Shown here in pieces: positions 1 to 11,117 of a DNA stretch of 64,000 nt; the first letter of the stretch is position 1; the number at the start of each line of letters is the position of its first letter. The position numbers and the translations under genes are program-made. Below the pieces are notes generated by a model. It saw nothing but the letters and a program-made list of their open reading frames with translations. It was not told the origin of the DNA and ran no database searches. The stretch comes from Epiperipatus broadwayi. Its lineage: Eukaryota > Onychophora > Udeonychophora > Euonychophora > Peripatidae. Where the stretch lies: assembly GCA_028023455.1 (NCBI GenBank), contig JAQFVV010006208.1, forward strand, positions 11,304,984 through 11,368,983, given 5' to 3'.

Positions 1-344
1 AAAGTAGCAGTTTAAAACTTTAAATGATCCTGTTTACATATTTAAATTGTCATCACTCATTGTCCAGTAAGTTTTGAACAGTCTCGTGAAACAGCAATGC
101 TTTCACTTGTTATATCTAGATCTAGGCTCAAATCTGATCTGGCTAAAAAAAATTATTTTCAGATTCTTTTGAAATTTTCATTCAAAGCCAGTGCATGGTC
201 ATCCACTAAACATTTAATATGAGATAGTAATGGACATACATTTTGAAATCTAAATTTTAATTAAGTCTAGGTAACCAAGCCAAAGCTAAAAAACTAACCA
301 TCTAACTCTGTTTGGTAAATGAATATTTAATAGTTCTTAATTAT
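1..344. other. AT-rich sequence, no feature
   Basis: No coding similarity, repeat or RNA seen. It leads into the 5' end of RTE copy 1; the exact 5' boundary of that element is not visible. Confidence 0.5.
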
Positions 345-403
345 GGTTGGTGGCCAAAGGCAGAGGGTGCTAAAAATTCCCTGATTGTGGACCCAGGGTA
401 CTA

Positions 404-1130
404 TTTGATGAAGGCTTTTTATTTAGGTATTTACAAATGCAGATCACTTTCAAGTGAAGGAAGATTGCAAGAATTAGAAGAAGAACTGTCTTACATTAAT
501 TGGGACATTATTGGACTTTGTGAAGTTAGAAGAAATAATGAAGAGACAATTGATTTTAAAAGTGGACATGTACTCTACTATAAAGGCATAAATATTGGAA
601 ATATAAGTGGAGTAGGATTCATTATAAATAAAAAAGTGGAAGAACAACATTGTAGAGATTGATCGTGTATCCGACAGATTGGCAAGATTAGTTATACAAC
701 TTAATAGCAGATACCAGGTTTATGCCCAACAAGTTCTCATAGGAATAAAATAGTAGAATATTTTTATATGGATGTACAAAAGGCTTTTGATCAGAGTAAA
801 CAACATTTTAAAATTGTTATGGGAGACTTTAATGCTAGAATTGGTAAACAAATGAAAGATGAAAATGCTGTAGTAATTTTGGTTAAGGTAATAGAAATGA
901 GAGAGATCAAAGACTTGTGGAGTTTGCAGAAAAAGAAAAATTTTATATTATGAATTTTTTTTTTGAGAAAAATGTTAAAAGGAAATGGACATAGAAGCAT
1001 CCAAATGAAGGTACAGCAGAATTGGATTATATTTTGACTAACAGAAAATACATATTTCAAGATTGTAATATTCTTAATAAATTTAACATAGGAAGTGATC
1101 ATTGACTAATAAGATGTAAGATAAGTGTTA
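404..1130 (+). pseudogene. APE-type endonuclease domain of RTE copy 1, broken
   Basis: This is the DNA-nicking domain that starts target-primed reverse transcription. Visible motifs are WDIIGLCEVRR (about 500-535), MGDFNARIG (819-846), ELDYIL (about 1018-1035) and GSDH (1091-1102); the catalytic His follows SD as in the exonuclease-endonuclease-phosphatase fold. The N-terminal part is open from 312 to 662, then stops at a TGA; after that the frame changes near 720-770, 880-950 and after the SDH motif, where TGA follows directly. The part at 846-906 is the segment that in copy 2 became a 62-bp minisatellite. It is non-functional. Confidence 0.82.
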
Positions 1131-1639
1131 ATGCAAAACTAGAGACACAAAAATTATTAATAAAAACAATATTTAAAGTTGATATTCCTAATCTTCAAAA
1201 ACATTCTAATGAATTTAAATTAGAACTTACAAATCGGTTTCAAGTATTAGTAGATTTTGAACATGATTCGGGTTTGAATGAAATTAATAAGAAAATAAGG
1301 GATACACTTTTAAAAATTGCAACAAAGATAGCTGGTAGAAAGAAACAGCAATTGACCAATAAAATTTCTACTGAGACTAGAGAATTTATGAAGAAAAGAA
1401 GGAATATGAAGATATACAAAAATGATGCATTAAAAAGGATTTAAGACCTCAAATTCTGTAAAATGGTGTGGAAAAAAGTTGAAAGTGATATAAGAAAGTA
1501 TAAATGTAAACTAGCAAGGAAAGCTATTGAAGAGAATAAAAGTCTCAAAAGTGTAAAACAACATTTTGGTATTGGTAGGAAATTTATTTCTGCAATAAGG
1601 AAAAAAAGATGGAACTATTACTAAAAAGAGAGATGACAT

Positions 1640-3195
1640 TATGAAATGGGTAGAAGATTTCTATCAAGAATTATATAGTAATAAAGAACAAGTACTTCTT
1701 ATATCTACTACATCTTCTGAATTGCCCAGAATTTTAAATGAAGAAGTGAGACATGCAATTAAATTTATGAAAAAAGGAAAGGCTCCAGGTAATGATGAAA
1801 TTATATTTGATATATTAAAAGAAGCAGGTGAAGAAATAGACATTTTTTAAGCAAAGTTATATACCAAATGTCTAAATGATAAAGATGGACCAGATGATTG
1901 GAAGAATGCAGTATTAATATTAATATTTAAAAACGTGATAAAGAAGATATTAAAAATTACAGACCTATGAGCCTTTTATCAGTTTTATACAAAATTTTTA
2001 TCAAGATAATTACAACTTATCTACAGAGAACATTGGATTTCCACCAACCAAGAGAACAAGCTGGATTTAAAAGTGGTTTTAGTACAGTAGATCATATTCA
2101 GTATTGAGAGAAGTTATAGAAAGGACAAATGAACATGAGTTACCATTATACTTTGGATTTGTAGATTATGAAAAGGCATTTGATTCTATAAATATTTCTT
2201 CAGTGATTAAAGCATTGGATCATCAAGATATAGATCCAGGATATTGTCATATTTTAAAGAATATTTATACAAATGCAACAGCAACAATTAAATTACATAA
2301 TGATACTAGGAAAGTCAACATTGAGAAGGGTGTAAGACAAGGTGACTCCATATCTCCAAAACTTTTTATAGCAGTGCTGTGCTTCAAGAAGTATTTTATG
2401 GATTAAAATGGAAATCTAAAAAAGTAAAAGTAAATGGAGATTATGTAAGTCATTTAGATTTTGCAGATGGTGTAGTTGTTTTCACAAAGAAATGTTGCAG
2501 GAGTTATCAGTTGAAAGTAGGAAAGTAGGACTAAAGATAAATGTTAAAAAGACTAGAGTAATGTTCAATAGATATTGTCAAAATATGAAAATAAAGATTG
2601 ATTATGATGAGTTAGAAGAAGTTAACAGCTACAAATATCTTGGTCAGATTATTAATACAGATGCAAACATAATGGAGGAAATTAATCATAGAATTAAACT
2701 TGGTTGGAGTGCTTTTGGTAGAAGTAACTTGATATTAAAAATAAATATGCCTATGTGTTTGAAAAGAAACGTTTTTAATAAATGTGTTTTACCAGTTTTT
2801 AATTATGAATATGAGACTTGGACACTTAATAGAAGAGCAATACAGAGAATTCAGACCAGTCAAAGACATATGGAGAGATGCATGTTACAAGTAACAAGAA
2901 GAGATCGAAAATGCAATATATGGGTAAGAGAACAAACAGGTGTTACTGACATTATTGAAAAAGTTAAAAGACTGAAGTGAAGTTGGGTTGGATATATTTC
3001 TAGAAGAGATGATAATAGATGGACAATTGAAATCTTAAACTGGATTCCAAGAGATTATAAAAGACCCAGAAAGAGACCACACGTGAGATGGATGGATGAA
3101 ATAAGAAAGTGTGCAGGGGTGATGTGGAGAAGAGAAGCTAAAGATTGGAGATGGTTTGAACTTGGAGAGACCTTCATCTTGCAGTGGATTGATAA
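1640..3195 (+). pseudogene. Reverse transcriptase and C-terminal domain of RTE copy 1, broken
   Basis: The finger motif GKAPGNDEI lies at 1776-1800, the palm motif FVDYEKAFDSI at about 2158-2190 and GVRQGDSISPKLF at about 2329-2367. The catalytic F/YADD box reads FADG (2457-2471): the second Asp is lost, which alone should abolish polymerisation. Frameshifts or stops occur near 1850, 2103, 2405 and 2490. From 2492 the frame is open for 162 codons through the thumb and the RRDRKCNIWVREQTGV region, stopping at a TGA just before the motif WVGY.SRRDDNRWTIEILNW. The segment 3010-3200 is the stretch amplified in tandem at 13.7-15.1 kb. Confidence 0.85.
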
Positions 3196-3215
3196 TGGTT
3201 GATGATGATGATGAA

Positions 3216-4199
3216 TTATGGCTAAAATAAAAATGCTAGAACTATTTAAACTTTCACTACCTGCCATGTGATAAGCCTAATAAGTAATGTTATCTCCATT
3301 AATTTGTTCTGAAAAGGGTTATTTAAAGGGTGTTTTTTTTTTGGAATAAAAATATTTTTATTTTATGTATTTTTTATTTATTTTAGTTTAAAGTTAGCTT
3401 TATATTTTTAATATTAAAATTTTGCACAATACATGAAATAAATATATATTTTGTCTCAACAAACAGTGGGCAATTATACTAACTACAATATCTGAGATAT
3501 TAAATTTACTTTTTCAATGATATATACTTTAAATAAAGACAAAATATGTAATTTTATAAATTACAATAATAAAATGCACTGAACCTAACAAACATTTTTC
3601 CAAGTGTGTTTTAAATTAGTAACATTAAACACAATACCTTTTAAGTGACATTTAAACATAATTAACTGCGTAATTAATTTTTTTATATAAATGCATTTTT
3701 AATTTAAATAAAATTTGTGGCAGAATAACATTATTTTTGAGTTTAATTATTATTAAAAATATCCTTTAAAAAAAGCATATTAAATAATAATAACAAAAAA
3801 AAAAAGGTTGTCTTTATGTTTTACCAATATAGTATAAACAAATATCACAATAATGCTGAATATGGAATATTGTGAATCAACAAATGTAAATGATAATATG
3901 CAGTTATTAGTTGACATAATATGAGCATTCACTAGATTCGAATATTTTCTTCCTGAACTGCTCATACCCTCATACTTTATAAGGATTCTAGTAGTTCTCT
4001 TATCTATTTATTAATTCAATTACAAATTATTGCTTTCTTCTCTCAGTCAATATAATAAACTACTATTAATGAACATATATGCAGAAAAGATGTATTTTAT
4101 AAATATTCAGTTTTATTGCTGCCTAACATGTTTTAATAAATTATGTATATCATATTCATATGCTATGAATATGAAGATTGTCTATCTTAATATCTATCT
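3216..4199. other. AT-rich sequence, nothing recognised
   Basis: Low-complexity A/T-rich DNA with no coding similarity or clear repeat structure seen. Confidence 0.5.
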
Positions 4200-4425
4200 G
4201 AGCACTTATAGTATAGATGTGTAGAGATGATAATGTGGACCAACTGATGATTGCTGGTTTAGCATGACATACGAATATTGGTGATTATTTATCTTTTCAA
4301 CATATATGTGTTTAAGTGTATCAGTGTTATTAGATAGAGTGGAGAGTAGTGGGTCGTGTGAAAGTCTGTGCTCATATACTCTATATATTATATATGATAT
4401 ACCAGAAGCATGCTAAGGAGTAAAG
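4200..4425 (+). mobile_element. Family F element, right arm only
   Basis: It matches the right arm of the full family F element at 63190-63798, ending in the diagnostic GGGTCGTGTGAAAGTCTG. The arm holds a hammerhead-like motif at 4239-4283: the CTGATGA box is intact, but GAAA reads GACA, so it should be inactive. The left arm is absent. Confidence 0.7.
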
Positions 4426-4540
4426 CTGAATATTTTTTATAAAGTATACCGTTTCTGCTTAAGTGTTTGTTAACAGTAGTTTATTATCTATATATTATAA
4501 AGTAGTAATAGAAATTCTGTATTTTTTAAAAAAATTCTAT

Positions 4541-5045
4541 ATATATGCGGTAAATAAGCATTTTATTTTTATAGCGTCTGTATATAATTGTAATTACATT
4601 CATATCGGTCTTTCAAGCCAATTGTGCAAACGCTTTGTGAGTGTTAAATAATAAATGAATACCCTCTGACCAATACAAGATATAGAATTTATGCAGGAAT
4701 AAAAAGAATCCTCTTATTCCTACGACTCAAATATTTATATATGAGCAAATCTGAAGTACTGGCACAGAAGGGGTGACGATAGAACGGTCACTTTAAATTA
4801 TTATATGCAATGTCTGAATGAATGACGCCGATGAAATTTTCTAGCATTTACTCGTCACGCCTTCTGTGCCAGTACTTCGGATTTGCTCATATATAAATAT
4901 TTGAGTCGTAGGAATAATAGGATTCTTTTTATTCCTGCATAAATTCTATATCTTGTATTGGTCAGAGGGTATTCATTTATTATTTAACACTCACAAAGCG
5001 TTTGCACAATTGGCTTGAAAGGCCGATATGAATATATGCGGTAAA
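4541..5045. mobile_element. Foldback element (family B) with 14-bp target-site duplication
   Basis: Two arms of roughly 170-190 bp (about 4570-4760 and 4855-5030) are inverted copies of each other, for example TTGAGTCGTAGGAATAA on the right against the reverse of the left. The element is bounded by the exact 14-bp direct repeat ATATATGCGGTAAA (4541-4554 and 5032-5045). No protein or ribozyme motif was found. A 14-bp duplication is long for a typical DNA-transposon MITE. Confidence 0.85.
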
Positions 5046-5435
5046 GTAATTTTAACTATTATTCAGAAAAATGGAATTAGTAAAACACAGATAGATGTCA
5101 GGAAAGAATTAATTTCCAAGTTACATAGCAGAAAAATTATTATAGATTTAAGTGTTGGATATGGAATTCTTTTCAAAAAATAAGGATGAAATAAATAAAT
5201 GTACATGTCATAGGGGGAATTTTCAGATTAAGCAGTTCATACTGCAATATTACAAAGAAAGTAGAAACGTTTATGAATATGGGTTAATAAAAAACAAGTG
5301 GTAGGTGATAACTTCAACACAATTTTTTTTTATATTTTTAAAAATTAAATTGTACAACTAAAATGAATCTTTCAAATTTATATGTACAGTTCAATATATA
5401 AAAAATAAATACAGTAAATTAATTCTCTATATATT
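5046..5435. other. AT-rich sequence, nothing recognised
   Basis: No recognisable feature between the family B and family A elements. Confidence 0.45.
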
Positions 5436-5745
5436 TTTATACTGAGAGACCCGGAGGCTAAACTTTCCAAACAGTAATATCGCTCAGTGCAAGCCAGAGT
5501 AATTAATGGTTGCAAAAAGTTTGTGCATAAAATCCCTGTCTGTCCCTAATGCCAGACTAGTTTCTAGCTTGGATTTGAGAGCACTGCATCTAGATCTTAG
5601 GATCTAATGCAAGTATCCAGCAGCCATCTTTTAGCTCTACTTAACTCCAAAACTATGAGTCCAAAATGAAAACATACTAATGTTTTCAATTCAAGCTCAT
5701 TAACTTGTAATTGTGATCATGTGATGTTTAGTGGTTTATTTTTAT
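5436..5745 (-). mobile_element. Family A element, ribozyme segment deleted
   Basis: It resembles other family A copies (GTGCATAAAATCCCTGTCT, CTAGATCTTAGGATCTAATG) and ends in the family terminus TGATCATGTGATGTTTAGTG. It is flanked by a direct repeat of about 10 bp (ATTTTTATAC). The block that carries the hammerhead in other copies is missing between CTAGTTTCTAGC and TTGGATTTGAG. The minus strand is the ribozyme sense. Confidence 0.75.
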
Positions 5746-5807
5746 ACCTATATATTTGATTTTTTTATTTATATATTTCCTACTTAAAAGATCATGTTGG
5801 ATATTAC

Positions 5808-6348
5808 ATTACTCAAGTCTAAATATATCAAATTTAGGCGTAAACAGATAATATTATAATAATGTGAAAGCTAAACACCTTCAAACAGATACGCTTTAAA
5901 CATGCTTACGTGACAGCCAATCAGATGGAATAATGACATCACATGGGACTCTCAATTCTAAAACACAAGCCAGAACTATTAGAAAAAGATGGGACCCATC
6001 TTAATCTATGCCTCAATTTTATTTAAATAAGCCAGACTCAAGCATTTTGAACTAAGAGTGTGAAGCTTAAATACCTTCACATTTAATCCACTAAATATTA
6101 TATATATATATATATAAATTATTTAAGCTTCACACTCTTAGTTCAAAATGCTTGAGTCTGGCTTATTTAAATAAAATTGAGGCATAGATTAAGATGGGTC
6201 CCATCTTTTTCTAATAGTTCTGGCTTGTGTTTTAGAATTGAGAGTCCCATGTGATGTCATTATGCCATCTGATTGGCTGTCACATAAGCATGTTTAAAGC
6301 ATATCTGTTTGAAGGTGTTTAGCTTTCACGTTATTATTACTCAAGTCT
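5808..6348. mobile_element. Foldback element (family C), copy 1, 13-bp duplication
   Basis: Near-perfect inverted arms of about 225 bp flank a short (AT)n centre at about 6100-6115. The direct repeat ATTACTCAAGTCT lies at 5808-5820 and 6336-6348. The arms contain CAGCCAATCAGATG and AAGATGGGACCCATCTT. The high arm identity suggests a fairly recent insertion or ongoing arm conversion. No coding capacity. Confidence 0.8.
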
Positions 6349-7091
6349 GTGAGTCTGGAATAAATATATCTTAAATAAATGCCTTTCCATCTGCCATAGA
6401 ATAGAAGCTCATTTAATTTTATTGCATGGTACTATAATGTATATTACTAATATGTAATGAAGAAATTTCACTTTAATTTTAAAATGTTTAATTTGTGTCT
6501 TCTTTTAGGATTTGTTTATCCTGAATAAATCAAAATAATTATACTGCAATAATGGAAAAAAATATGTGAAGACTATAATTAAAAAAATTGTAAAAACCTC
6601 TGTCACATTTGGACTTAAATAGGTAACGGCAAGGCTAATTAAAAATATTTTATAAATACGTCTAGATTGTAATATGATACAGATGCAGTCTTAATAGGGT
6701 TTTAATGTATGTAACTGACATTGGGTTCCAAATATGTTACTGTAATAAAGCGGTGTATTGGGTCTGATAAAAATGCAACCTTGAAATAAGATTAAGAATA
6801 AAATCTTTAGGAAATACTTTATTAAGTACATACAACTCCATTAATATCTTCTTTACTTTATAAATATATATGTAGTATGTTATAAGGAAACTGGAATATG
6901 TTTAAAACTTTTGATTAACAAGTCAAGCCTATATGAATAAATCTGAAAAATAAAGACACATTCTAGCACCAGCTTAAATGGATTGCCAATAAATCCCTTT
7001 ACTTTATCACTTCCCCACCTTTTTTTTAAACAAAGCATTTAAATATGGGTGCCAATAAAATATCTTAAATTGTAATAATTTTCAGAGATAA
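6349..7091. repeat. AT-rich sequence with part of an old dispersed repeat
   Basis: From about 6945 the sequence is similar to about 57100-57300 (a C-rich tract, then CCAATAAAATAT). This older repeat continues after the younger insertions, at about 8880-9070. Before 6945 nothing is recognised. Confidence 0.45.
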
Positions 7092-8264
7092 TAATATTGA
7101 AATATTCAGAATTATTTTCCTTTTCTTTATTCTACTGTAGTTAGTTAAAGTTTCAATGTTTCGAACATTGGGATAAGTAAAGGTTTATTCAATTTAGTTT
7201 ATTAACTGCGTCTAAGCTTGCTTTTAATTGATGAAATCAGAATCATAGCTTCCATGGAAATCTGGATATGTTATAGTATTTAAATGCAAATGCTTATTTA
7301 TTTAAATTAATGATTTACATATTCCATTTTTTGGAGAATTGAAGATTAGCCACCAGAGTCTCATAACACAAATACTTGTACAAGCATGCCAAAAATAATG
7401 CAGAATGTAAAACTATTTTCTTGGAGCATGATCAACTTTCTAACCATATTTTCAATATTATAAATATGATTAAATCAAATAATTTTTTACTTTTGGGAAA
7501 TATATATATTTTAGCACGTGTGCATGTGCGACACAACTGTTCCCAAAAGCTATAAAGTGTTAATATAAAATATATAACTAAAAACAAACGAACTGAGCAC
7601 TTTCAAAGGATCTTGCCTCTATAATCAAAGCTTGCTACTTCGTTTAATGATATGCAAATATGCTAATTCCATTTCTTCGATAAAGCATAGCACGTGTCCT
7701 TAAAAGAAAAATCAAAGAGGCCTTCATCTCACGAGACAAAGATGCCATAAATAGGAACAACACGTGCTATGCTTTATCGAAGAAATGGAATTAGCATATT
7801 TGCATGTCATTAAACATAGTAGCAAGCTATGATTACAAAGGCAAGATCCTTTGAAAGCGCTCAGCTCATTTGTTTTTAGTTATCTATTTTATATTAACAC
7901 TTTATAGCTTTTGGGAACAGTTGCATCGCACACACACATGTGCTAGAATATTATAAGTATGAAAATTGTCTGTACTGAATGGGATGATAGAAATCACAAA
8001 ATAAAAGAAATGTGGTTTGTTGCTAATAACAACCACACCATTAATAAAAAAGTGTCCAACTCTCCAAAAAATGGAATAAGTAAATCATTAATTTAAATAA
8101 ATTAGCATTCAAATTAAATACTGCAACAGATCCAAGTATCCAAAAGTACTATGATTGTGACGTCTCTGGCCAAAAGTGTGTTCAGCTACAGTTAACAAAC
8201 CAAATTGAATAAATCATTACTTATCCAACATTCGAGCCATTGAAACTTTCCTAATATTGAAATA
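7092..8264. mobile_element. Foldback element (outer member of a nested pair), 13-bp duplication
   Basis: Outer arms are at about 7139-7345 and 8052-8250, sharing ATTAATGATTTACATATTCC and TTTGGTTTGTTAACTG-like blocks in inverse. The exact direct repeat TAATATTGAAATA bounds it (7092-7104 and 8252-8264). A second foldback element sits inside. No coding capacity. Confidence 0.8.
7454..7962. mobile_element. Foldback element (family D), nested, 16-bp duplication
   Basis: Arms of about 200 bp carry the inverted block GCTATGCTTTATCGAAGAAA and its complement around a short spacer near 7700-7760. It is bounded by AATATTATAAATATGA (7454-7469) and AATATTATAAGTATGA (7947-7962), 15 of 16 positions identical. 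It lies inside the outer foldback, so it is younger. A shorter relative lies at 48969-49324. Confidence 0.82.
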
Positions 8265-8270
8265 GCAACC

Positions 8271-8856
8271 CCATTGATATAAACAAAGGCAAAACTCCCC
8301 ATACAGTAGTGCCACCCTGTGCCAAACAGAGTAATCAATGGATGCCAGAAGGCTTGTGCATAAAATCCCTTTCTAGTGCCTACTCATCCAATATCCCCAG
8401 ACTAATTTCTGGCTTGTGGCCATCATCAGTGAGGAGCCTTGGATCTGAGAGCACTGCACCTAGATCTTAGGATCTAATGCAACCCTCCAGCAGCCACCTT
8501 TTAACTCTACTTTGCTACAAAACTATAAGAATGAAATTGAAAACATTGTTAATATCTTCAATCTAAGCTCAATAGCTTATATAGTCATATGGGTCTGAAC
8601 TCAATTCAGCACCCATACATTTTGGTGTCTTTGGCTCTTAAACAACCATAGCCACCACTATCCTATTAGGCAGGATTGGTGTTAAACCATCAAACATCAC
8701 ATGATCACCATCTCTATACTAGCACATAATTGATTATTCAGTTTGGCACAGGGTGGCACTACTGTATGGGAAGTTTTGCCTTTGTTTACAACAAATTATA
8801 TGCTAGTATAGAGATGGTGATCATGTGATGTTTGATGGTTTAATACCATTGATATA
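8271..8856 (-). mobile_element. Family A element with hammerhead and an 11-bp duplication
   Basis: Bounded by CCATTGATATA (8271-8281, 8846-8856). The ends carry the inverted block CAAAGGCAAAACTCCCCAT / ATGGGAAGTTTTGCCTTTG. The right end has an extra palindromic stretch (8684-8845) in which TTAAACCATCAAACATCACA and its complement flank the terminal block. Reading the minus strand gives a hammerhead at 8395-8434. No protein is encoded. Confidence 0.82.
8395..8434 (-). ncRNA. Type I hammerhead ribozyme motif, family A
   Basis: On the minus strand: stem I strand CCUCA, box CUGAUGA, stem II UGGC/GCCA closing a CACAA loop, GAAA, a two-pair stem III (A-U, U-G) with a UA loop, cleavage site GUC, then stem I strand UGGGG. 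Stem II is fully paired here. Stem I has five pairs including one G-U. All core positions are present. Minimal hammerheads of this kind are known from Penelope-like elements. Confidence 0.78.
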
Positions 8857-9150
8857 CCTCATTTATTATTTTATATGGTTGATATAAATAATATTATTTT
8901 CTAACAACTTAAATAACTATTAGGTGGATTTGCTAGCGATAAACTATTAATTAGGCTTAAATGTTTTAAAATAAACAATTAGCTGTGGAGTTCAGCCCTC
9001 CATAGCCCTCACAACTTGCTATTTCTTTTAATGGTCTTAAACTGATATTATAATAATGTAGTGTGATTCAAATCCTTAGCTATAAGTGACACAATATATT
9101 TAGTTAAAAAAATAAATTAGTAAAAAATATTAAAAAATTGATGGTGAAAC
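8857..9150. repeat. Second part of an old dispersed repeat
   Basis: About 8950-9065 (AGCTGTGGAGTTCAGCCCTC) resembles about 57355-57425 (AACTGTGGAATTTAGCTCTT). Together with 6945-7091 it is one old repeat split by two younger insertions. Confidence 0.45.
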
Positions 9151-9178
9151 AACAACAACAACAATAATAATAATAATG
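9151..9178. repeat. AAC/AAT microsatellite
   Basis: A run of AAC units followed by AAT units directly before the family E element. It may be the element's terminal simple repeat, because a similar trinucleotide run lies at its other end. Confidence 0.75.
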
Positions 9179-9287
9179 TAAAATTAAAAGCATGCTAATG
9201 AGCTCTAAACAAGTTTTTTTTTTTATTATGATAAATGATACTACAAGAGAAGGCATTCAAATCATCTTTATCTTAGATTGTCCCTAT

Positions 9288-9325
9288 CCCCAGACCGGTT
9301 TCGACCTATGGGTCTCTTCAGTGAG
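9288..9325 (-). ncRNA. Type I hammerhead ribozyme motif, family E left arm
   Basis: The minus strand reads CUCA, CUGAAGA, GACC-CAUA-GGUC, GAAAC, CG, GUC, UGGG. Stem II has four perfect Watson-Crick pairs, stem III is A-U plus C-G around a CG loop, the cleavage triplet is GUC, and stem I has four pairs. The box CUGAAGA satisfies the CUGANGA consensus. This is the cleanest motif in the window. Confidence 0.85.
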
Positions 9326-9786
9326 CAGTTGGGACACTAGATTCAAAAAACCAACTCAAGTTAAGCATTTATCTACACGTTAATTGTCAAGAAGAAGATC
9401 TGAAACTTTTAGACATCTGCAAGTCTTTAAAGTCAGCATTTATCATGCAGTAGCATTTATCATAATAAAAAAAGCTTGTTTAGAGCTCATTAGCGTGCTC
9501 TTAATTTTACATATTGGTAAATGCAAGCTATATATAAGTCATGTGACATCTGACTTTTTATTATTACTATTATTATTTTGCTGTTGGGGCTTTGGCTAAA
9601 TTAAATGGCTAAGCCTATTAATATATGGAGTATCTGAATTAAGTTCAGGCTCATATGATTTTTTTCAGTTGGAGAGCTGACTTTAAAGACATGCAGATGT
9701 CTAAAAGTTTCAGATCTTCTTCTTGACAATTAACTTTTAGATAAATGCTTAGCTTGAGTTGGTTTTTTGAATCTAGTGTCCCAACT

Positions 9787-9825
9787 CCTCACTGAAGAGA
9801 CCCATAGGTTGAAACCGGTCTGGGG
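9787..9825 (+). ncRNA. Type I hammerhead ribozyme motif, family E right arm
   Basis: Stem I strand CCUCA (9787-9791), CUGAAGA (9792-9798), stem II GACC/GGUU with a CAUA loop, GAAAC (9811-9815), CG loop, GUC ending at 9820, stem I strand UGGGG. Stem II has one G-U at its base; stem I has five pairs. The predicted cleavage is after 9820. Confidence 0.85.
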
Positions 9826-10006
9826 ATGAGGACAATCTAAGATAACGATGATTTGAATGCCTTCTCTTGTAGTAGCATTTATCATAATAAAAAAAAAAAA
9901 AATTAAAAAAGCTTGTTTAGAGCTCATTAGCATGCTCTTAATTTTACATATTGGTAAATCCAAGCTATATATAAATCATGTGACATCTGACTTTTTATTA
10001 TTACTA

Positions 10007-10047
10007 TTAATAATAATAATAATAATCATCATCATCATCATCATCTA
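10007..10047. repeat. AAT/CAT microsatellite
   Basis: AAT units turn into ATC units, closing the right end of the family E element. Confidence 0.8.
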
Positions 10048-10049
10048 TA

Positions 10050-11117
10050 GATAAGAAAGATCATTTAGAATTTAAATCGAGTTCATGAAATGTCGACATA
10101 TTTAAGTGACTTCTATACAATTTACCCTTAATCAGTCTTTGCAGTCACAAAGTTCCTCAAAAATTATAAAATATTTATTTATGTACTTTTTTTTCCTTTT
10201 TGATTTTATTTTGCAAGAGCTCTCTATAGAAATTCTGAGGTGAGGTTGGTGTTATAGGATTCAACATTTTTCTTGATTATTTTTCTAAAAACATTCAGTC
10301 ATGATTAGGTTTACACATGTTTTGAACTATTTGCTGCATAAACAATTGGTTTTCCATGTATTTGGAAGGTACATAGTCAATAGGTGTCGGTTTTATACGG
10401 TTGAAACATGGTTAACTTATTTAAGTACTTCAAAGACAAAAGCATTCTGGTAAGCCAGTTCTACATCCCTAGAAAAGAATTCCTAATTGAAACTAACAAC
10501 TAAGAAATGTTTTGGGGAACCCTGGTTAATTTTGGCTACGAGATTTATCCTGGAATTTCCTGGTTTGAATTACTAACTTCAATAATCAATATTTATAGTC
10601 TTACACACACATTATATATATATGTGTGTGACCATCATGTACTGGCAAGATATTTTTTTCATAAATTGAGATCATCAGCAATAAAAATGTATATTACTTT
10701 AATTTAGAAAAATATTTATTTTCGTACATTTTATTTGCAATATATATATAACAGAAAATGAAAGGCAAACCTTTTCTTACATATCTTTGTAATGTCGTCA
10801 TCATTTCTTGAGTCTCGACTCAAGATTCCTTTGACTTGACCTCTCATACACAATTATATACGTCATTTTTCCTTGAAAGATCCTTTTGCAGTTAAGCCAC
10901 TTTAACATATATTTTATTTTGTGTTGATGGGCAGATCAAAATATAGAGTACTGTATCATATATTCTTAAGTTAATTTGCCTCAAGTAGTTTAACATAATA
11001 ATAGAATGGCGAATTTTAGAGGTAATCATTCACGATTTTGAGCTGAATAAACAAAAAACATTCATTTTAATCACTTAAATGGAAAATGTTGTGTTCAATT
11101 TGTCACGTGGGTCTTGA
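10050..11117. other. AT-rich sequence, nothing recognised
   Basis: No coding similarity or clear repeat; a short palindromic dinucleotide stretch near 10608-10630 only. Confidence 0.5.

Larger units (their letters stand above)
345..3215 (+). mobile_element. RTE-like non-LTR retrotransposon, near full length, decayed (copy 1)
   Basis: The element encodes in order an APE-type endonuclease, a reverse transcriptase and a C-terminal region ending in the NRW...IPRD...RP.VRWMDEI signature common in RTE/BovB and CFDP2-like proteins. The 5' limit is set by similarity to copy 2 (minus strand, 32.7-34.9 kb), which shares a noncoding leader before the endonuclease. The 3' end is a short run of GATGAT units (3201-3214), a 3' tail style typical of the RTE clade. 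Stops and frameshifts break the reading frame repeatedly, so it is dead. Reverse transcriptase family is certain; RTE clade is an inference from the C-terminal motif and tail. Confidence 0.85.
9184..10046. mobile_element. Family E foldback element with two hammerheads
   Basis: Inverted arms: GCATGCTAATGAGCTC at about 9190 against GAGCTCATTAGCATGC at about 9920. Internal arm blocks include GAAGAAGATCTGAAACTTTT and its inverse. A 100-bp block (AGCTTGTTTAGAGCTCATTA onward) is present twice in direct orientation, at 9470-9575 and 9909-10010, so the element has rearranged or is two overlapping insertions. Hammerheads lie at 9288-9325 (minus) and 9787-9825 (plus), pointing outward. Both ends abut trinucleotide repeats. 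No protein is encoded. Confidence 0.8.

Noticed and set aside
8684-8845. Independent TTAA-type (piggyBac-like) MITE
   Set aside because: The flanking 11-bp duplication CCATTGATATA encloses the whole 8282-8845 unit, so the palindrome is part of the family A element.
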